Assembly (NCBI GenBank): GCA_958009055.1
Contig: OY253649.1
Coordinates: forward strand, 1,116,001 to 1,180,000
Length of the DNA: 64,000 bases
Direction: 5' to 3'
From: Choricystis sp. odSpoLacu1
Lineage: Eukaryota; Chlorophyta; Trebouxiophyceae
In this document: positions 1 to 10,355 of the stretch, one piece after another
How the letters are laid out: every line of letters starts with the position of its first letter
Numbering within the stretch: position 1 is the stretch's first letter
Made by a program: the position numbers and the translations under genes
The notes under the pieces: generated by a model
The model's input: only the letters and a program-made list of their open reading frames with translations
What the model was told of the DNA's origin: nothing
Databases searched by the model: none

Positions 1-40
1 CCTTTTTTTCTTGCCCGATGACGCCTCCGCCCTCCCCAGT

Positions 41-245
41 GGCTGCCGACACCACCCCCGCCGACCTCCACAGAAAGAGCCTGCGGTCGGCCACCGACTC
101 AGTCGTCCTGTCGCGGCGCCGCATCTCGCGCTCCGCGACCAGCGTGGAGGACGACGCCCCGCTGCGCCCGTGCGGCCTGGTCCACCCTGCCACGCTGTGG
201 GAGCGGCTGTCGGTGAAGGTTGCCTTTGCTGCGGGTACGCACTGA
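41..245 (+). CDS. 3' terminal exon of an unrecognised gene (partial)
   Basis: The first 40 bases read like the end of an intron: a T/C-rich tract ending in CCCCAG. The open frame that follows runs to a TGA at 243-245 and would give a basic, Ser/Arg-rich C-terminus ending in VKVAFAAGTH. An alternative is a complete 75-residue protein from the ATG at 18. I favour the terminal-exon reading because of the pyrimidine tract. A possible donor (GGGTACGC near 234) could also continue it into an unseen exon. No family is recognised. Confidence 0.35.
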
Positions 246-558
246 GTGTGCTTGTGTGCGTGTGTGTACGATAAACAGGCGGGGCAGGAATGGGGACGCG
301 CGAGTACCGCCTTCCGCCCTCATTCCTCGCCTTGCTTTGAACAAACTATGCTTTGTTTTTTTTGTAATACCAACCTTGAGATGTGTAGACGATTGCACAA
401 TCGCAGAGGGTGGGAGGGGAGGCTCTGGACGGGGGAGCGCGGGAGCTGAACTGACGCTGAAGCGAGAGACGAAGGCTCACGGCACAGCGTCTCTCTCCGG
501 CTCGCGCCCAGAAACCTGTGCCGGCGCGCGTCTCTCTCGTTGCCTGCCGCTCGTCGCG
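246..558. other. Intergenic region with no recognised gene
   Basis: This 313-bp stretch lies between the partial upstream gene and the acetyltransferase. It holds a GT-rich tract (248-270), a T-run near 354-363 and a purine-rich stretch before the next ATG. It probably contains the 3' end of the first gene and the promoter/5' UTR of the next. No conserved coding sequence or RNA was seen. Confidence 0.5.
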
Positions 559-1579
559 ATGCGGCTCGCTCCACGCCCCATCTCCACACCCGCCCGGCGG
601 GCACACGTCCTCCTCCCGCCACCGCGTGCAGTCGCCCCCCCCACCCCCTCTCCAGGAGCAACCAGCGTTGCCCCGTTCGCCGTGCGCCCAGCGTCCGCGA
701 CCGAGTTCGACGCGGTGGCCGCCCTGAGGTCGAGCGCGTACTATGAGGTGAGGGAGTGTGTGTGCGTGCGTGTGTGGCGGCGATTGGAGAAGCAGCAGCG
801 TGGGGAGTCCTCCCCAGACACGGGCGTTTTCCTGATCCTCCCTCACCCACCCCCAACCTCTCTCTCCCAGGACCAACCCGGCGGCGGCGGCCGCTTCGCC
901 GACTCCTACAAACGCCAATTCAGGGAGCAGGAGGCCGCCTCCCTGGCCGCCCGCACAGCGCCGCGCGCGGGGGGCGCCCCCCCCGAAGCAGAGTGCCTGG
1001 CCGCCGTCGACGACAGCGGCGGCGTGCTGCTGGGCGCGCTGGACGTGAGGCCGCCCGCGTGCGCGGGAGGGGGGCACCCGGCGGGCGTGCCGATGGTATG
1101 AGTGTTAGGAGAGAGAGGTGGTGAGGGAGGAAGCGAAACGACGGTTGACACAAAAACTCACCACCCACACACACACATTCATTCAGACCGACCCCACCGG
1201 CGCCGCCGTGCTCAACGTCGCGGTCGCCCCCTCCGCCCGCCGCCGCGGCATCGGGCGCGCCCTGCTGCGGGGGGCAGCGTCGATGGCGCGCGCAGAGTGG
1301 GGAGCAGAATCGCTTTACACCTCGGTCGCCGCCACTAACGACGCCGCCCGCGCCCTGTACGCCGACCTCGGGTTTGGGGAGGTGGGGGACGCGGTGGCCG
1401 CGGTGGCGGGGGCCACGAGTTTAGGTGCGTTGGTGGGTGAAAAAAAGGGGAGCGGGAGTCGATTCTTTAACTCATTTTAACTCGCCCCTTTTAACCTCCA
1501 CGCACACTCCACAGGCCGCGAAATCCTGCTGCGAGCCGACGCGGCTGCTGTGGCAGATGCGACGTGCGAGAGTGATTGA
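559..1579 (+). CDS. GNAT-family N-acetyltransferase, probably organelle-targeted
   Basis: Four exons: 559-747, 871-1095, 1187-1424 and 1515-1579, joined by GT-AG introns in phases 0, 0 and 1, encoding 238 residues. The first ~45 residues are Arg/Pro/Ala-rich with no acidic residues, as in a plastid or mitochondrial transit peptide. The acetyl-CoA binding motif RRRGIGRALL starts near residue 156, preceded by the strand LNVAVAPSAR and followed by SLYTSVAATNDAARALYADLGF, the usual GNAT motif A/B order. GNAT enzymes transfer acetyl from acetyl-CoA to an amine. The substrate cannot be read from sequence. It resembles plastid GNATs, but that is inference. Confidence 0.8.
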
Positions 1580-1592
1580 GTGTAGACAAACG

Positions 1593-1597
1593 TGTAA
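1593..1597 (+). terminator. Candidate TGTAA polyadenylation signal of the GNAT gene
   Basis: TGTAA lies 14 bases after the acetyltransferase stop codon, before the ascorbate peroxidase start at 1709. TGTAA is the usual chlorophyte poly(A) signal. The very short 3' UTR implied makes this tentative. Confidence 0.35.
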
Positions 1598-1708
1598 GAG
1601 AGGGAAGGTGTATTTTTTTTTGTCCCACAACCGAAGCTGCGATTCTTCGCCAAACCTTGCCTCTCGTTCCCCAGCCTCCTCGCCCGCACGCACGCACACA
1701 CCACCACC

Positions 1709-2937
1709 ATGGGTGCCTGCATGTCCACCGCCTCCCCCGCCTCCTTCAACTGGGCGGCCGCGCCGCGCGTGTCCACGCCGGACGGCGTCAAAGCGGCAAA
1801 ATCCGCGTTGCTGGAAGTCATCAAAACTCACAAATGTGGGCCAATTTTCCTCCGCCTCGCGTGGCACGACGCGGGCACGTTTGACAAGGTGAGGGCGCGC
1901 GGGATGTGGGGGGCGTGCGGAGGCGGTCGCGACCGACTGGGGCGCAAAACAACGATCGGCGGGCCACGACGGCGGGGCGGGGTTTCTGCAATTATGGTGG
2001 CGGTTGGCGCGGCCCAGGCCAAGCCATGACTGCCAAAGGCTACAGTGTGCATGCCTGCACGCGTGTGGTGGGGTTTGGGAGACGGCCTAGGCTTCGATTG
2101 GCCGCGGGGCGGGGCGCAATCAGAGACGCCGAACGCGCATGCCTTTGGAACACGTCCGGAACACTCACACTAACAATCTAACACTAATCTAACACTCACA
2201 CACTCACGCAGTCCAATCCCGACTTCCCGTCCCGCGGCGGCGCCACCGGCTCCATCCGCTTCAAGAATGAGCTCGCCCACGGCGCCAACGCGGGCCTGGA
2301 CGGCGCGCTGCGTTTCATTGCGCCTGTTGCGGAGGCTCACCCGGATGTTTCTTTTGCCGACCTGATCCAGCTCGCGGGCGCGGTCGCGATCGAAGCGACT
2401 GGCGGTCCGAAGCTGGCAATGAGGTATGGCCGCAAGGACGCGCCCGGGGCGCTGTCCCAAGTGAAGGAAGGCAACCTGCCCGCGGGCGGCAAACCATGGC
2501 CCGCGCCCTCCACGGATGCCGCCTCCCACCTGCGCGCCATCTTCCACCGCATGGGCATGACGGAAGGCGAGATCGTGGCCCTGTCGGGCGCCCACACCAT
2601 TGGGCGGGCGCGCACCACGAGGTCTGGGTTTGGGGTGGACAAAACAAAATACACGGATGACCCCTCCAAAGGCACCCCGGGCGGCACGTCGTGGACGCCC
2701 GACTTTCAAACGTTCAACAACTCCTACTTCACGGAAACCAAGAAAGCGGTGGACGGGTCTGGTGACCCCGAGCTGCTTGTGCTGGACACGGACAAGTGCA
2801 TTTTTGAAGACTCCTCCTTTAAGCCGTTTGCCGAAAAGTACGCCGCCTCCCAGGCCGACTTTTTCAAGGACTACGCTGCCGCCCACGTCAAGCTGGCTGA
2901 ACTTGGCGCGGTGTGGGAGTCCACGATCACGGTGTGA
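1709..2937 (+). CDS. APX: Ascorbate peroxidase with N-terminal MGACMS motif
   Basis: Two exons, 1709-1888 and 2212-2937, give 301 residues. The haem peroxidase class I signatures are clear: the distal pocket FLRLAWHDAGTFD (Arg49, Trp52, His53) and the proximal motif LSGAHTIGRAR (His188). The loop GGTSWTPDF followed by NNSYF is typical of ascorbate peroxidases. The enzyme reduces H2O2 with ascorbate. The start ATG sits in a strong context (ACCACCATGG) and begins MGACMS, a possible N-myristoylation site with an adjacent cysteine, so the protein may be membrane-attached instead of organellar. The 323-bp intron ends with three CTAAC branch-point-like repeats. The family assignment is firm; localisation is inference. 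Confidence 0.93.
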
Positions 2938-3080
2938 GGTAAAAGTGAGGTATGAAAAAGAACAGGAAAGAGCGAGGGTGACCCTCTCTCCCACCCTCCT
3001 TTGACCATCAGTTCGCTGACCATCAGTTTGCGCCTTCCTACACACTCACACAAAAAACTCTCTTCTCTCTCTCCCTCACA

Positions 3081-3968
3081 TCAATCCTCGTCATCGCTCT
3101 CAATCCGTTCCCGCCCCTCCCGCGTCAGTGTGTCCCGGTCCGCCCCAAACGCGGCGGGCGCAAACATGGGGGACGCGCGGAAGAGGGCGCCCGCGGCGGT
3201 GAAGGCAGCCACAGGGACTGCGAGATCACCAGCAGACGCGCCCCGCACAACCAGCGGCCCCAGCCCAAACGAAAACAGGAGTGTCGCCCACAGCGGGGCA
3301 AACAGGAGGAGCCAGACCCAGGGCGTGCCTTCGAACGGGGGGGAACGCAGGCGGGATGCAAAGCCGGCGACACACCCACCAACGCCAGCAAACACGGCAC
3401 ACAGGCTGCGTTGATCGTTTTCTACACCAGGCACGACAGAGCAGCCGCGCGGGTCGGGGGTGAGGGAGGGGTCCACGCACGTGAGCAACACGTCCAGCGC
3501 GGACGCGAGCGCCGCGCCGTCGCCCCCGTCGGCGCGGCGCGCAAACATGTTGCCATAGCGACCCACCAATTCAGCCGTGAACAAGCTGGACGCGCGCGCG
3601 CCCGCCCCGCCATACACGCGCAGCATGTTGGGAGCGCCCGGGTCGGCGAGCAGGACGAGGGTGCGCGCGTCGGGGCGCCACGCGGCGCGCAGTTCGTCGT
3701 TGGAGGGTGACGAAGGGTCGCCATCAAGCAAGGTGGCGACGCGGACTCTCGGGCCGCCGCGGGCTTCGACGGCCTGGATGCGGCGGATGAGGGCGGCTTC
3801 TGTGCCGTCGGGGATGAGGCGGGCAGCGTCGACGACCAGCGTGGTCGCGTCGACGGGGGCCGCAATCGCTGCTCGCGCCGCGAGGGTGGCAGCCGCGACC
3901 GCGACCGCGGCCAGGCCGGAGGCTGGGGGTGGCGGGCGTGGTGCGGGAGGGCGGAGGGCGGGACCCAT
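3081..3968 (-). CDS. TPM-domain protein of the TLP18.3/Psb32 type, plastid
   Basis: A single exon of 295 residues starts at the ATG on 3966-3968; a TTG one codon upstream is not needed. Residues ~12-40 are an Ala-rich hydrophobic stretch ending in IAAP, like a lumen-type signal. A TPM domain follows (AARLIPDGTEAALIRRIQ, then VRVATLL and LVLLADPG). Two C-terminal hydrophobic segments (WVWLLLFAPLWATLLFSFGL and the AGDLAVPVAAFTAAGAL region) suggest membrane anchoring. TLP18.3 and Psb32 act in photosystem II repair in the thylakoid. I infer a similar role, but other TPM proteins exist. It is tail-to-tail with ascorbate peroxidase, 143 bp apart. Confidence 0.72.
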   Translation of the reverse strand: MGPALRPPAPRPPPPASGLAAVAVAAATLAARAAIAAPVDATTLVVDAARLIPDGTEAALIRRIQAVEARGGPRVRVATLLDGDPSSPSNDELRAAWRPDARTLVLLADPGAPNMLRVYGGAGARASSLFTAELVGRYGNMFARRADGGDGAALASALDVLLTCVDPSLTPDPRGCSVVPGVENDQRSLCAVFAGVGGCVAGFASRLRSPPFEGTPWVWLLLFAPLWATLLFSFGLGPLVVRGASAGDLAVPVAAFTAAGALFRASPMFAPAAFGADRDTLTREGRERIESDDED

Positions 3969-3984
3969 CAATGCGGACGAGCGA

Positions 3985-4015
3985 AAAAAAAAGAAAAAAA
4001 AAGAAAAAAAAAAAC
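3985..4015. repeat. A-tract (three oligo-A runs split by single G)
   Basis: Three runs of about ten A, each split by one G, sit just upstream of the TPM gene's start codon. On the coding strand this is a long oligo-T tract in the 5' UTR or core promoter, unusual in this GC-rich DNA. Confidence 0.7.
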
Positions 4016-4157
4016 GTCGTTGCGTTGTGTCGTCCTCTGGCCCTGCCTCCGCGCCTCTTTTTCCCGCCGTTTAACAATCGATCGTGGTCAGAGCATTTGC
4101 AGAGAACAGCACAAACAAGGACAATCAACAAAACACAAAAAAAACACTGTTTTTCTT

Positions 4158-5579
4158 TCACCACCCGCCGCCCCCCTCGCCATCGCCATCATTCGACGAC
4201 GACCCTGCCAGCGCGTCCCCGACCGGCCCATCCCCAGCCCCCGAGTCGCGCACGTCCCACGCTTTGAGGCGGCCCTTGCCGCCTTGCACATGGTCGTAGT
4301 CGTCGCGCAGCACGTCCCACCCGGGGGCACCGGTGGACGGGGCAGCAGCAGGGTCGTCGCTGTCGTCACCGCCGCCTGGCGCCGCCGGCGCTGCGTCTGC
4401 AGCCGCGGCCCGCGCTCCCGGGGGCAGGCCGGTGGGTGCAGCATCGCTGCGCTCGCCGCGCAGGGCGGCCAGGAAGGCGGCGCGCCCGGCAGCCGCCGCG
4501 TCGCCGCGCTTGCGGCCGGCGACTTCGGCGGTGTGGGACTCGCGCTGGGATTTGGAGATGGCGTTGAACAGTTGGACGACGCCGCTGCGGAAAGAGGGGT
4601 GGAAAGGGGTGGGGAAAGGGAGGGGAGGGGGTTGGTGTGTCTTTCTCCCTGCCCTCCGCGCGACCCTCACAAAAAAACGCCTCCTTCTCCCTCTGTCCCT
4701 GCCCCCACCGCTCCCCCGACTCACCGTGTCGCTATGCGGGACAGCGCCTTCTCGCGGGCGTCGTGGGCGGGGTCGTCGCCGCGGCGGTGGACGGTCTGCA
4801 GGTTTATTGTTTGGAGGTGGTGACCGCATGAGTGTGGACAACATAGGGGAAAGAAAACAAGATCGTCCGCCCTGTGCCCTCTTCCTCCCACCACCACACC
4901 ACACACAAACTCACCGCGTGCCCGCGCCGCCTCATCTCCTTCCTCAGCTTGCGCGCCGCCGCATCCACAGCCGCCTCCCCCGCCCCGTCGGCCGCGCGTT
5001 TGGCGACACTCTTTGACGACGCCAGCACGGCGGCCGCCCCGGAGCGCGAGTCGGCGGCCATGACCTTGGCAAAGGCGCGCGCCATGGCGTCCCCCTTGGC
5101 GCCGGTGAGGCCGGGGGCGGTGGCGGGCGTGGCGGGCGGGTGCGGCGTGGCGCCGTCGCGGGTTGACGACGGAGCGTCGTCAGAGTCGTCGACGTCGACG
5201 CCATCATCGCCGCTGGCGTCGCCAAACTCGTCGTCCATGTCCCCGCTGGCGTCATCGGGGGGCGGTGTGTGCAGGTCTGGGGGGTGTGGCAGAAGGGTGT
5301 GAGCGACACGCACTGCAAAAAGCCGCCGGGCGGCCGTGTGCTGTTGCGGGCGCACTCTGCGCCACGTGCCGTCAACACTGCGTACCGACAGTCACATGTT
5401 CCTGTTTGAGCGGTGGGAGCGGCAGGGCGGGCGCGGGCGTCGGCCGGCGCATGTGGTGGCGGCTGTTTTTTGTGTGCGTCGGGAGCACGGCGCCTCCGTC
5501 CACAGCCCGCCCCCTGCGCGCCGCCACTAAACAACGCACCTTCTGTCGCTGGCTGAGCCAGCGTGGCGGTGGCCGACAT
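4158..5579 (-). CDS. RRP15: Ribosomal RNA-processing protein 15 homologue
   Basis: Four exons on the minus strand: 5540-5579, 4915-5276, 4725-4795 and 4158-4584, joining in phase to 299 residues. The core carries the RRP15 pattern: a basic helix AARKLRKEMRRRGHA, then AREKALSRIATRGVVQLFNAI, where the last block spans an intron and matches the family's RGVVxLFNAI motif. The N-terminus is acidic (DEFGDASGDDG) and the C-terminus is low in complexity. RRP15 is a nucleolar factor needed for pre-60S maturation, in particular ITS1 processing. The first exon is only 40 nt. It is divergent from the RNase kappa gene 182 bp away, and FCF1 and MRD1 lie within 4 kb. Confidence 0.85.
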
Positions 5580-5761
5580 GGGCGCGTTTGTGTGGGGGAG
5601 AAGCGGGCCACAAAGAAAGAAACAACCGAGTTTTGTGCGCTGCTCGTCTCACTTTTCGCTTCCCGACCGCGCATCAGCGCTTCGCGCTTTTCTTGCCTCC
5701 CACCTCCCGCGCCGACCGACCCACACACACAGCGACCTCGCCCTCACCCCCATACGCCGCG
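5580..5761. promoter_or_regulatory. Bidirectional promoter region RRP15 / RNase kappa
   Basis: Only 182 bp separate the two divergent start codons, so both promoters and 5' UTRs must lie here. No TATA box is evident. Confidence 0.6.
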
Positions 5762-6258
5762 ATGTGCGGCCCGACCGGTGCGTGTGGCGCGCGTGTGTGT
5801 TGTTGTTCCTGCGAGCGCCATCCCTCACGTTTTTGGTGCCCGCGCCTGTGTGCGTCACGCCTCTCCTGCGTGCCCGGAGGGTTGGGTGCACGCGCAGCTG
5901 CTTGTCTGTGTGCCTGTCGAGCGAGAGCCAGGTGGGCCGCGTCCACCACACAAACACGCCCCAACCAACGCCCCCCCCCCCCCATCCTATTCACCCAGGC
6001 ACCGCCTTCTGCGCCGGCATGTCGGCTTTCGGCTTCCTCTTCATGGCCGTCCTCGCCTCCCTGCTGCGGCGGGACTATCCCTACCTGGGGGAGTGGTACG
6101 AACCCAAGTCCGCGGGCGACAACGTACCCTCCTATGATGCTCAACGCTCCGCCGCGATCTCCAACTGCTGGCGCGTGGCCTGGATGTATGCGGCCACGGG
6201 GGCGGCGTCGTTGGCGGGGGTGGCGTACCACAGGGCGCGGTCGAGGCGGGGGTATTGA
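5762..6258 (+). CDS. RNASEK: Ribonuclease kappa family membrane protein
   Basis: Exon 1 (5762-5777) is only 16 nt and codes for MCGPT plus one base; exon 2 is 5999-6258; total 91 residues. The N-terminus MCGPTG matches the MCGP/MCGK start of RNase kappa proteins. It is followed by a first membrane helix (MSAFGFLFMAVLASLL), an inter-helix loop with acidic and Tyr residues (YLGEWYEPKSAGD) and a second helix containing SNCWRVAWMYAATGAASLAG. Length and topology fit the family (~98 residues in animals). The human protein is associated with the V-ATPase and endolysosomal uptake; RNase activity has been reported. The function here is inferred from family only. Confidence 0.78.
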
Positions 6259-6467
6259 GAGTGCGGTGTGGGGGGAGAGCGGGTGAGTGTTTTTTCCTTT
6301 TTTTGTTAAAACCGTTTTTCTTTCCGCTGTGTGGGTGCGATCCATCTCTCTCTCTCCTGCGATGCACAGGCACATATAAACAAAAACACAGCCACATTTT
6401 TTTCTTGCATGCTTTGGAGCTTAAAAACCAAAAAAACTGAAACAAAGCAAAAACACACCCAATCACA

Positions 6468-7378
6468 TCACACCCTCGGCGCCCCCCCCATCGTCGCCTC
6501 CGGTAGCCGCTCCACCGTGTACCGCCGCGACTTCAAGTACATGATGGGCACGCCCGGGACTTTACGCAGGCGCCGGCGCAAGTCTTTGTCGCACGTGGCC
6601 ACGATGTAGCAGCGGTGCTGGGTGACACGATTCACCAAACAATCATCCGCATACGTGCCTGCATGCGAACACGGCAGGCGCTCCAGCCTCGGGTCCTTGG
6701 CGACGCGCAGGGCGACCCTGTATTTTGGGCCCAGTTTTTCTAATTCGGCCAAAACGCAATCAGTCACACAGGGAATGCATTCCGCGTAGAGACAGTCCAG
6801 CATGCCCTGCACCATGTCCACCTTGTTTTTGATGGAGAAGTTGATGAAGTTGGTGTCCACGAGGACGTGGTAGGGGGGGCCGAGGGCGGAGTTGTACTTG
6901 AAGAAGAGGCCGGCCGGGGTTTTGGCGCTGGAGGTGGGAGGTGGTGGGGGGTGGGGGGTGGGTCCATTCTCCATCACGCGTTGCCCAACACACACACACA
7001 CACACTCCAAACACATCAACACTTACACGTGGCGCACGTCGTCCTCCTTGGCCGGCTTCTTGGCGGCGGGACTGGGGGGGGTGGGGAGGGAGAAAAAAGT
7101 GAACACACAAACGTCGAGCCGCCGCTCTCCCTCAAAACGTGGCGACGCGTGAGCACGGCGTGTCTTTCTTTCATGCCGCGAGCGCAAACACAGGAGGCGA
7201 GTGTGGCGGCAAAGCGTCGTGCGCGTGCGGCGGCCGTTTGTTTCGACGCATGTGGACGGCAGCCACACACGCGCCCCCCACCTCCTCCCTCACACGACCA
7301 CACTCACGGCTTCAAGTCTTTGGGGTTGCGCAGCCGCTTGACCTCGGCAAACTTGCGCGTCTTCTTGGCTTTGCCCAT
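6468..7378 (-). CDS. FCF1: rRNA-processing PIN-domain endonuclease FCF1/Utp24
   Basis: Three exons, 7308-7378, 7027-7071 and 6468-6927, give 191 residues, close to the usual ~198. The start [20 protein letters not shown] is the FCF1 signature, followed by [12 protein letters not shown] with the first PIN-domain aspartate, [17 protein letters not shown], and [20 protein letters not shown] with the later acidic residues, then [23 protein letters not shown]1 is the SSU-processome nuclease acting at pre-18S sites A1 and A2. The PIN acidic residues appear intact. It shares a 331-bp divergent promoter with MRD1, another SSU-processome factor. Confidence 0.96.
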
Positions 7379-7709
7379 GGCTGGCAACAGAGGAAAGTTT
7401 TTTTGCAAGACTGGCTTGTTTTTTGTTTTTTTCACAAGCGTTTTGTTTTTTGTGTCGCACCTCTGCGACTCCCACAGGGCCCTCCCACCGCGCCCCGTGT
7501 GGTGTGATACGCATCTGCTGGTGCCACACACACGCACGCACTGAGAGGAGGGCACGCGGCGCAGCGTGCGAGTGAGGCTCCAAGGCCGAATTCTTGCACG
7601 AGCGGCGGCCCCCCCATTCGTGCGGCTGCGGAAAGCGCTGCCTGTCTTTGTGCGCGCGCCGCCCCTCTGCTCCTGCCCCCACTGACAGCCACTAACACAC
7701 GCACACACC
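7379..7709. promoter_or_regulatory. Bidirectional promoter region FCF1 / MRD1
   Basis: These 331 bp separate two divergent genes whose products act in the same early 18S rRNA pathway. There is a T-rich block on the FCF1 side (7398-7460, with TTTTTTG and TTTTGTTTTTTG) and a GC-rich half on the MRD1 side. No TATA box was recognised. Co-expression is inference. Confidence 0.55.
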
Positions 7710-10355
7710 ATGGCCACCCTGCCCGCCGCCACCACCCGCATCTGTGTCAAGGGCCTGCCCAAAAATGTGGACGACGCGCGCCTGCGGTCCCATTTTGCCG
7801 CCCGCTTTGGCGACTCCGCCATCACCGACGCCCGCGTCGTCAAAACGAGGGAGGGCTGGTCACGGTGCTTTGGGTTTGTGGGGTTCAAGACGGAGAAAGA
7901 GGCTGCCTCGGCAGTCGCCTGGTTTCATCGCTCGTATTTTGGTGCAGCGCGGCTCGTGGTCGAACCCGCTGAACCTGTCGGCTCGACCGGGCTGGCGCGG
8001 CCATGGTCCAAGTACACCAAAGCCAATGAGGAGGCAGGCGGGGGCGAGGGCGGCGCGCCGCCGCGCGAGCGGTCTGCGCCCGCCGGCTCGCGCGGCCCGT
8101 CTCAGCTCGACGACCCCCGCTTCCGCGAGTTTGTGGCCCTGCACAAGCGCCGCGCCGACGTGCCGCTGTGGGCCAACGATGATGCCGGCGTGCAGGCAGC
8201 GACCGCCGGCAAGCGGCGCGCGCCCAGCGCTGACGACGGCAGGCCGGCTGCCACTGCCCCAGACGCTGCCGACGCCGACGCTGACGCTGCATCCGATGAC
8301 GACCTGTACGAAGACATGAAGGGTCCTGCAGGCGCACGCGACGTAGCGTCGGACGGGGAGGGCGACGACGATGACGGCACGCCCCCCCCGCCCGACGCCT
8401 CGCTCGCGGACGCTGCCGTATCGGACGCTGACTACCTGAAGTCGCGCACGGTGGCCGCGTTCTCATCGGACGATGAAGATGACGATGAGGAGGATGCATC
8501 GGACGACGGTGACGCGTCCGCCAGCGATGAAGACGCCGCCCCCCCTGCCCTCGTGGCCGCGGCGGTGACCACGCCCGCGGCCGCGCCACCGCGCCGCCCG
8601 TCCCCCGACGCAGGCCCGCTCATTGTGGACGCGACCAATGTGACAGCGTTGGGCGGTGGCGTCGGTGGTGGCAGAGGGGCGGGCGCAGACGGCGACGCCC
8701 CGGCCACCGACCGCCTGTTCCTGCGCAACCTCCCGTACACCGCGTCCGAGGCTGACGTGGAGGCCGCCCTCGAACCCCACGGCACTGTCCGCTCAGTCCG
8801 CATGGTCCTGGACCGCGTGTCCCGCCAGTCGCGCGGCCTGGCCATCGTGACGATGGAGAGTGTGGCGGCGGCCGCGGCCGCGCGGGCGGCGCTTGATGCG
8901 TCCATTTTTCAGGGGCGCCTCCTGCACGTCCTGCCCGGGGAGCCGGCCCCCGCCGCCCGGGGGGAGGCCGGTGCGGATGTCGCGGGCGCGCCCTCCACCA
9001 GCTTCAAAGCGGCGCGCGACGCCGCCCGCCGCGCGGGCGCGGGCGGCGACGCCGACCGCGCCGCGTGGTCGTCGCTCTTCATTCGCGCCGACACCGTTGC
9101 CGCGGCAGCCGCTGCCCACTTTGGCGTCGCCAAGGCCGACCTGCTCTCCCCCGACGCGGATGATGCAGCCGTGCGCCTGGCCCTGGGGGAGGCGCACGTG
9201 CTGGCGACGACCAAGGCGGCACTGGCGGCGGAGGGGGTTGACGTGGGTGCACTCGCAGCCGCGGCCGCAGCGCCGCGCAAGCGCGGGCGCGGCCCGGACG
9301 CCACGCCCCGCGGCCCTCCGCGGTCGGCCACCACCCTGCTCATCAAGAACTTGCCGTACGCCACGACGCGGGATGAGTTGGTGGCGCTGCTGACCCCGCA
9401 CGGCGCCCTGGCGCGGTGTGTGCTGCCCCCCCACGCGCGCGCTGGCGTTGGCCGAGTTTTCTGATCCACCCGCCGCGCGCGCCGCCCTCAAAGCCCTGGC
9501 CTACCGCCGCCTGCACTCGGTGCCCCTGTACCTGGAGTGGGCCCCCGCCGATGTGTGGGCGGTGGCGGCGCCGGCGGGTGGGGTGAGCGTGGCTGCTGCC
9601 GCGGCTGGCGGCGCGGCACCCGCTGCCGCGCCTGCCCCCCGTGCAGACGCGGTCGCCGCTGTTGCCGCGCGCGCGCGGGCGACGACGACGACGCGGTCGC
9701 GGCCGGCACGTCCCTGTTTGTCAAAAACCTGTCGTTTGCCACTGACGACGCTGAGCTAGCTGCTCATTTCCAGTCGGTGGCTGCGTCGGCCGGCCTCCCG
9801 CACTCGGCCGTGCGCTCCGCGCGCGTCGCGCGCCGCCCCCGCCCACCGGGTGCCCCGCCCACCGCGCCGCCACCCTCCTCCGGCTACGGCTTCATCGAGG
9901 CTGCATCCGAGGACGCGGCCGCCGCCCTGGCCCGCGCGGCGGGGGGCACCAGGCTCGGTGGTCACGCCCTGGTGGTCGCGCGCGCGGCCCGGCGCGGCAC
10001 CGCTGCCGCCGCCCCCCCCGGCGCCGCAGCGGGAGACACCCGCACCAAACTCATCGTGCGCAACGTCGCCTTCCAAGCCACGCGGGCCGACGTGATGGGC
10101 CTATTTTCGCCATTCGGTGCCATCAAATCGGCGCGCCTGCCGAAGAAAGCCTCCCTCGACGGCGCGCACCGGGGGTACGCCTTCATCGACTTTGCGTCCC
10201 ACGAGGAAGCGGTGGCTGCCTCGTCGGGAGTGGCGGGCGCCCACCTGTATGGGCGGCGGCTGGCGGTCGAGTGGGCGGACGACGATGGCGATGGAGGGGT
10301 GGACGCGCTGACCGCCAAAGCGGCGGCCGGGTTCAAGAAGCAGAGGCGGGGCTGA
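7710..10355 (+). CDS. MRD1: Multi-RRM rRNA-processing protein MRD1/RBM19 (two compensating frame breaks)
   Basis: One uninterrupted exon region of about 881 codons. RRM1 near residues 8-85 (RICVKGLPKNV, then GFVGFKTEKEA) is followed by the diagnostic PRPWSKY-like segment ARPWSKYTK. After an acidic linker come RRM2 (~333-410, LFLRNLPYT), RRM3 (~545-610, LLIKNLPYATT then VPLYLEWAP), RRM4 (~668-760, LFVKNLSFATDD) and RRM5 (~775-865, LIVRNVAFQA). MRD1 binds pre-rRNA and organises early cleavages of the SSU processome. The frame shifts inside RRM3 at a C7 run (9426-9432) and returns at a CG run (about 9665-9680). Domain order is intact across both points, so sequence error is likelier than a pseudogene. 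Confidence 0.88.

Noticed and set aside
3969..3971. TTG as start codon for the TPM-domain gene
   Set aside because: The next codon is an ATG and a nuclear gene would use that.
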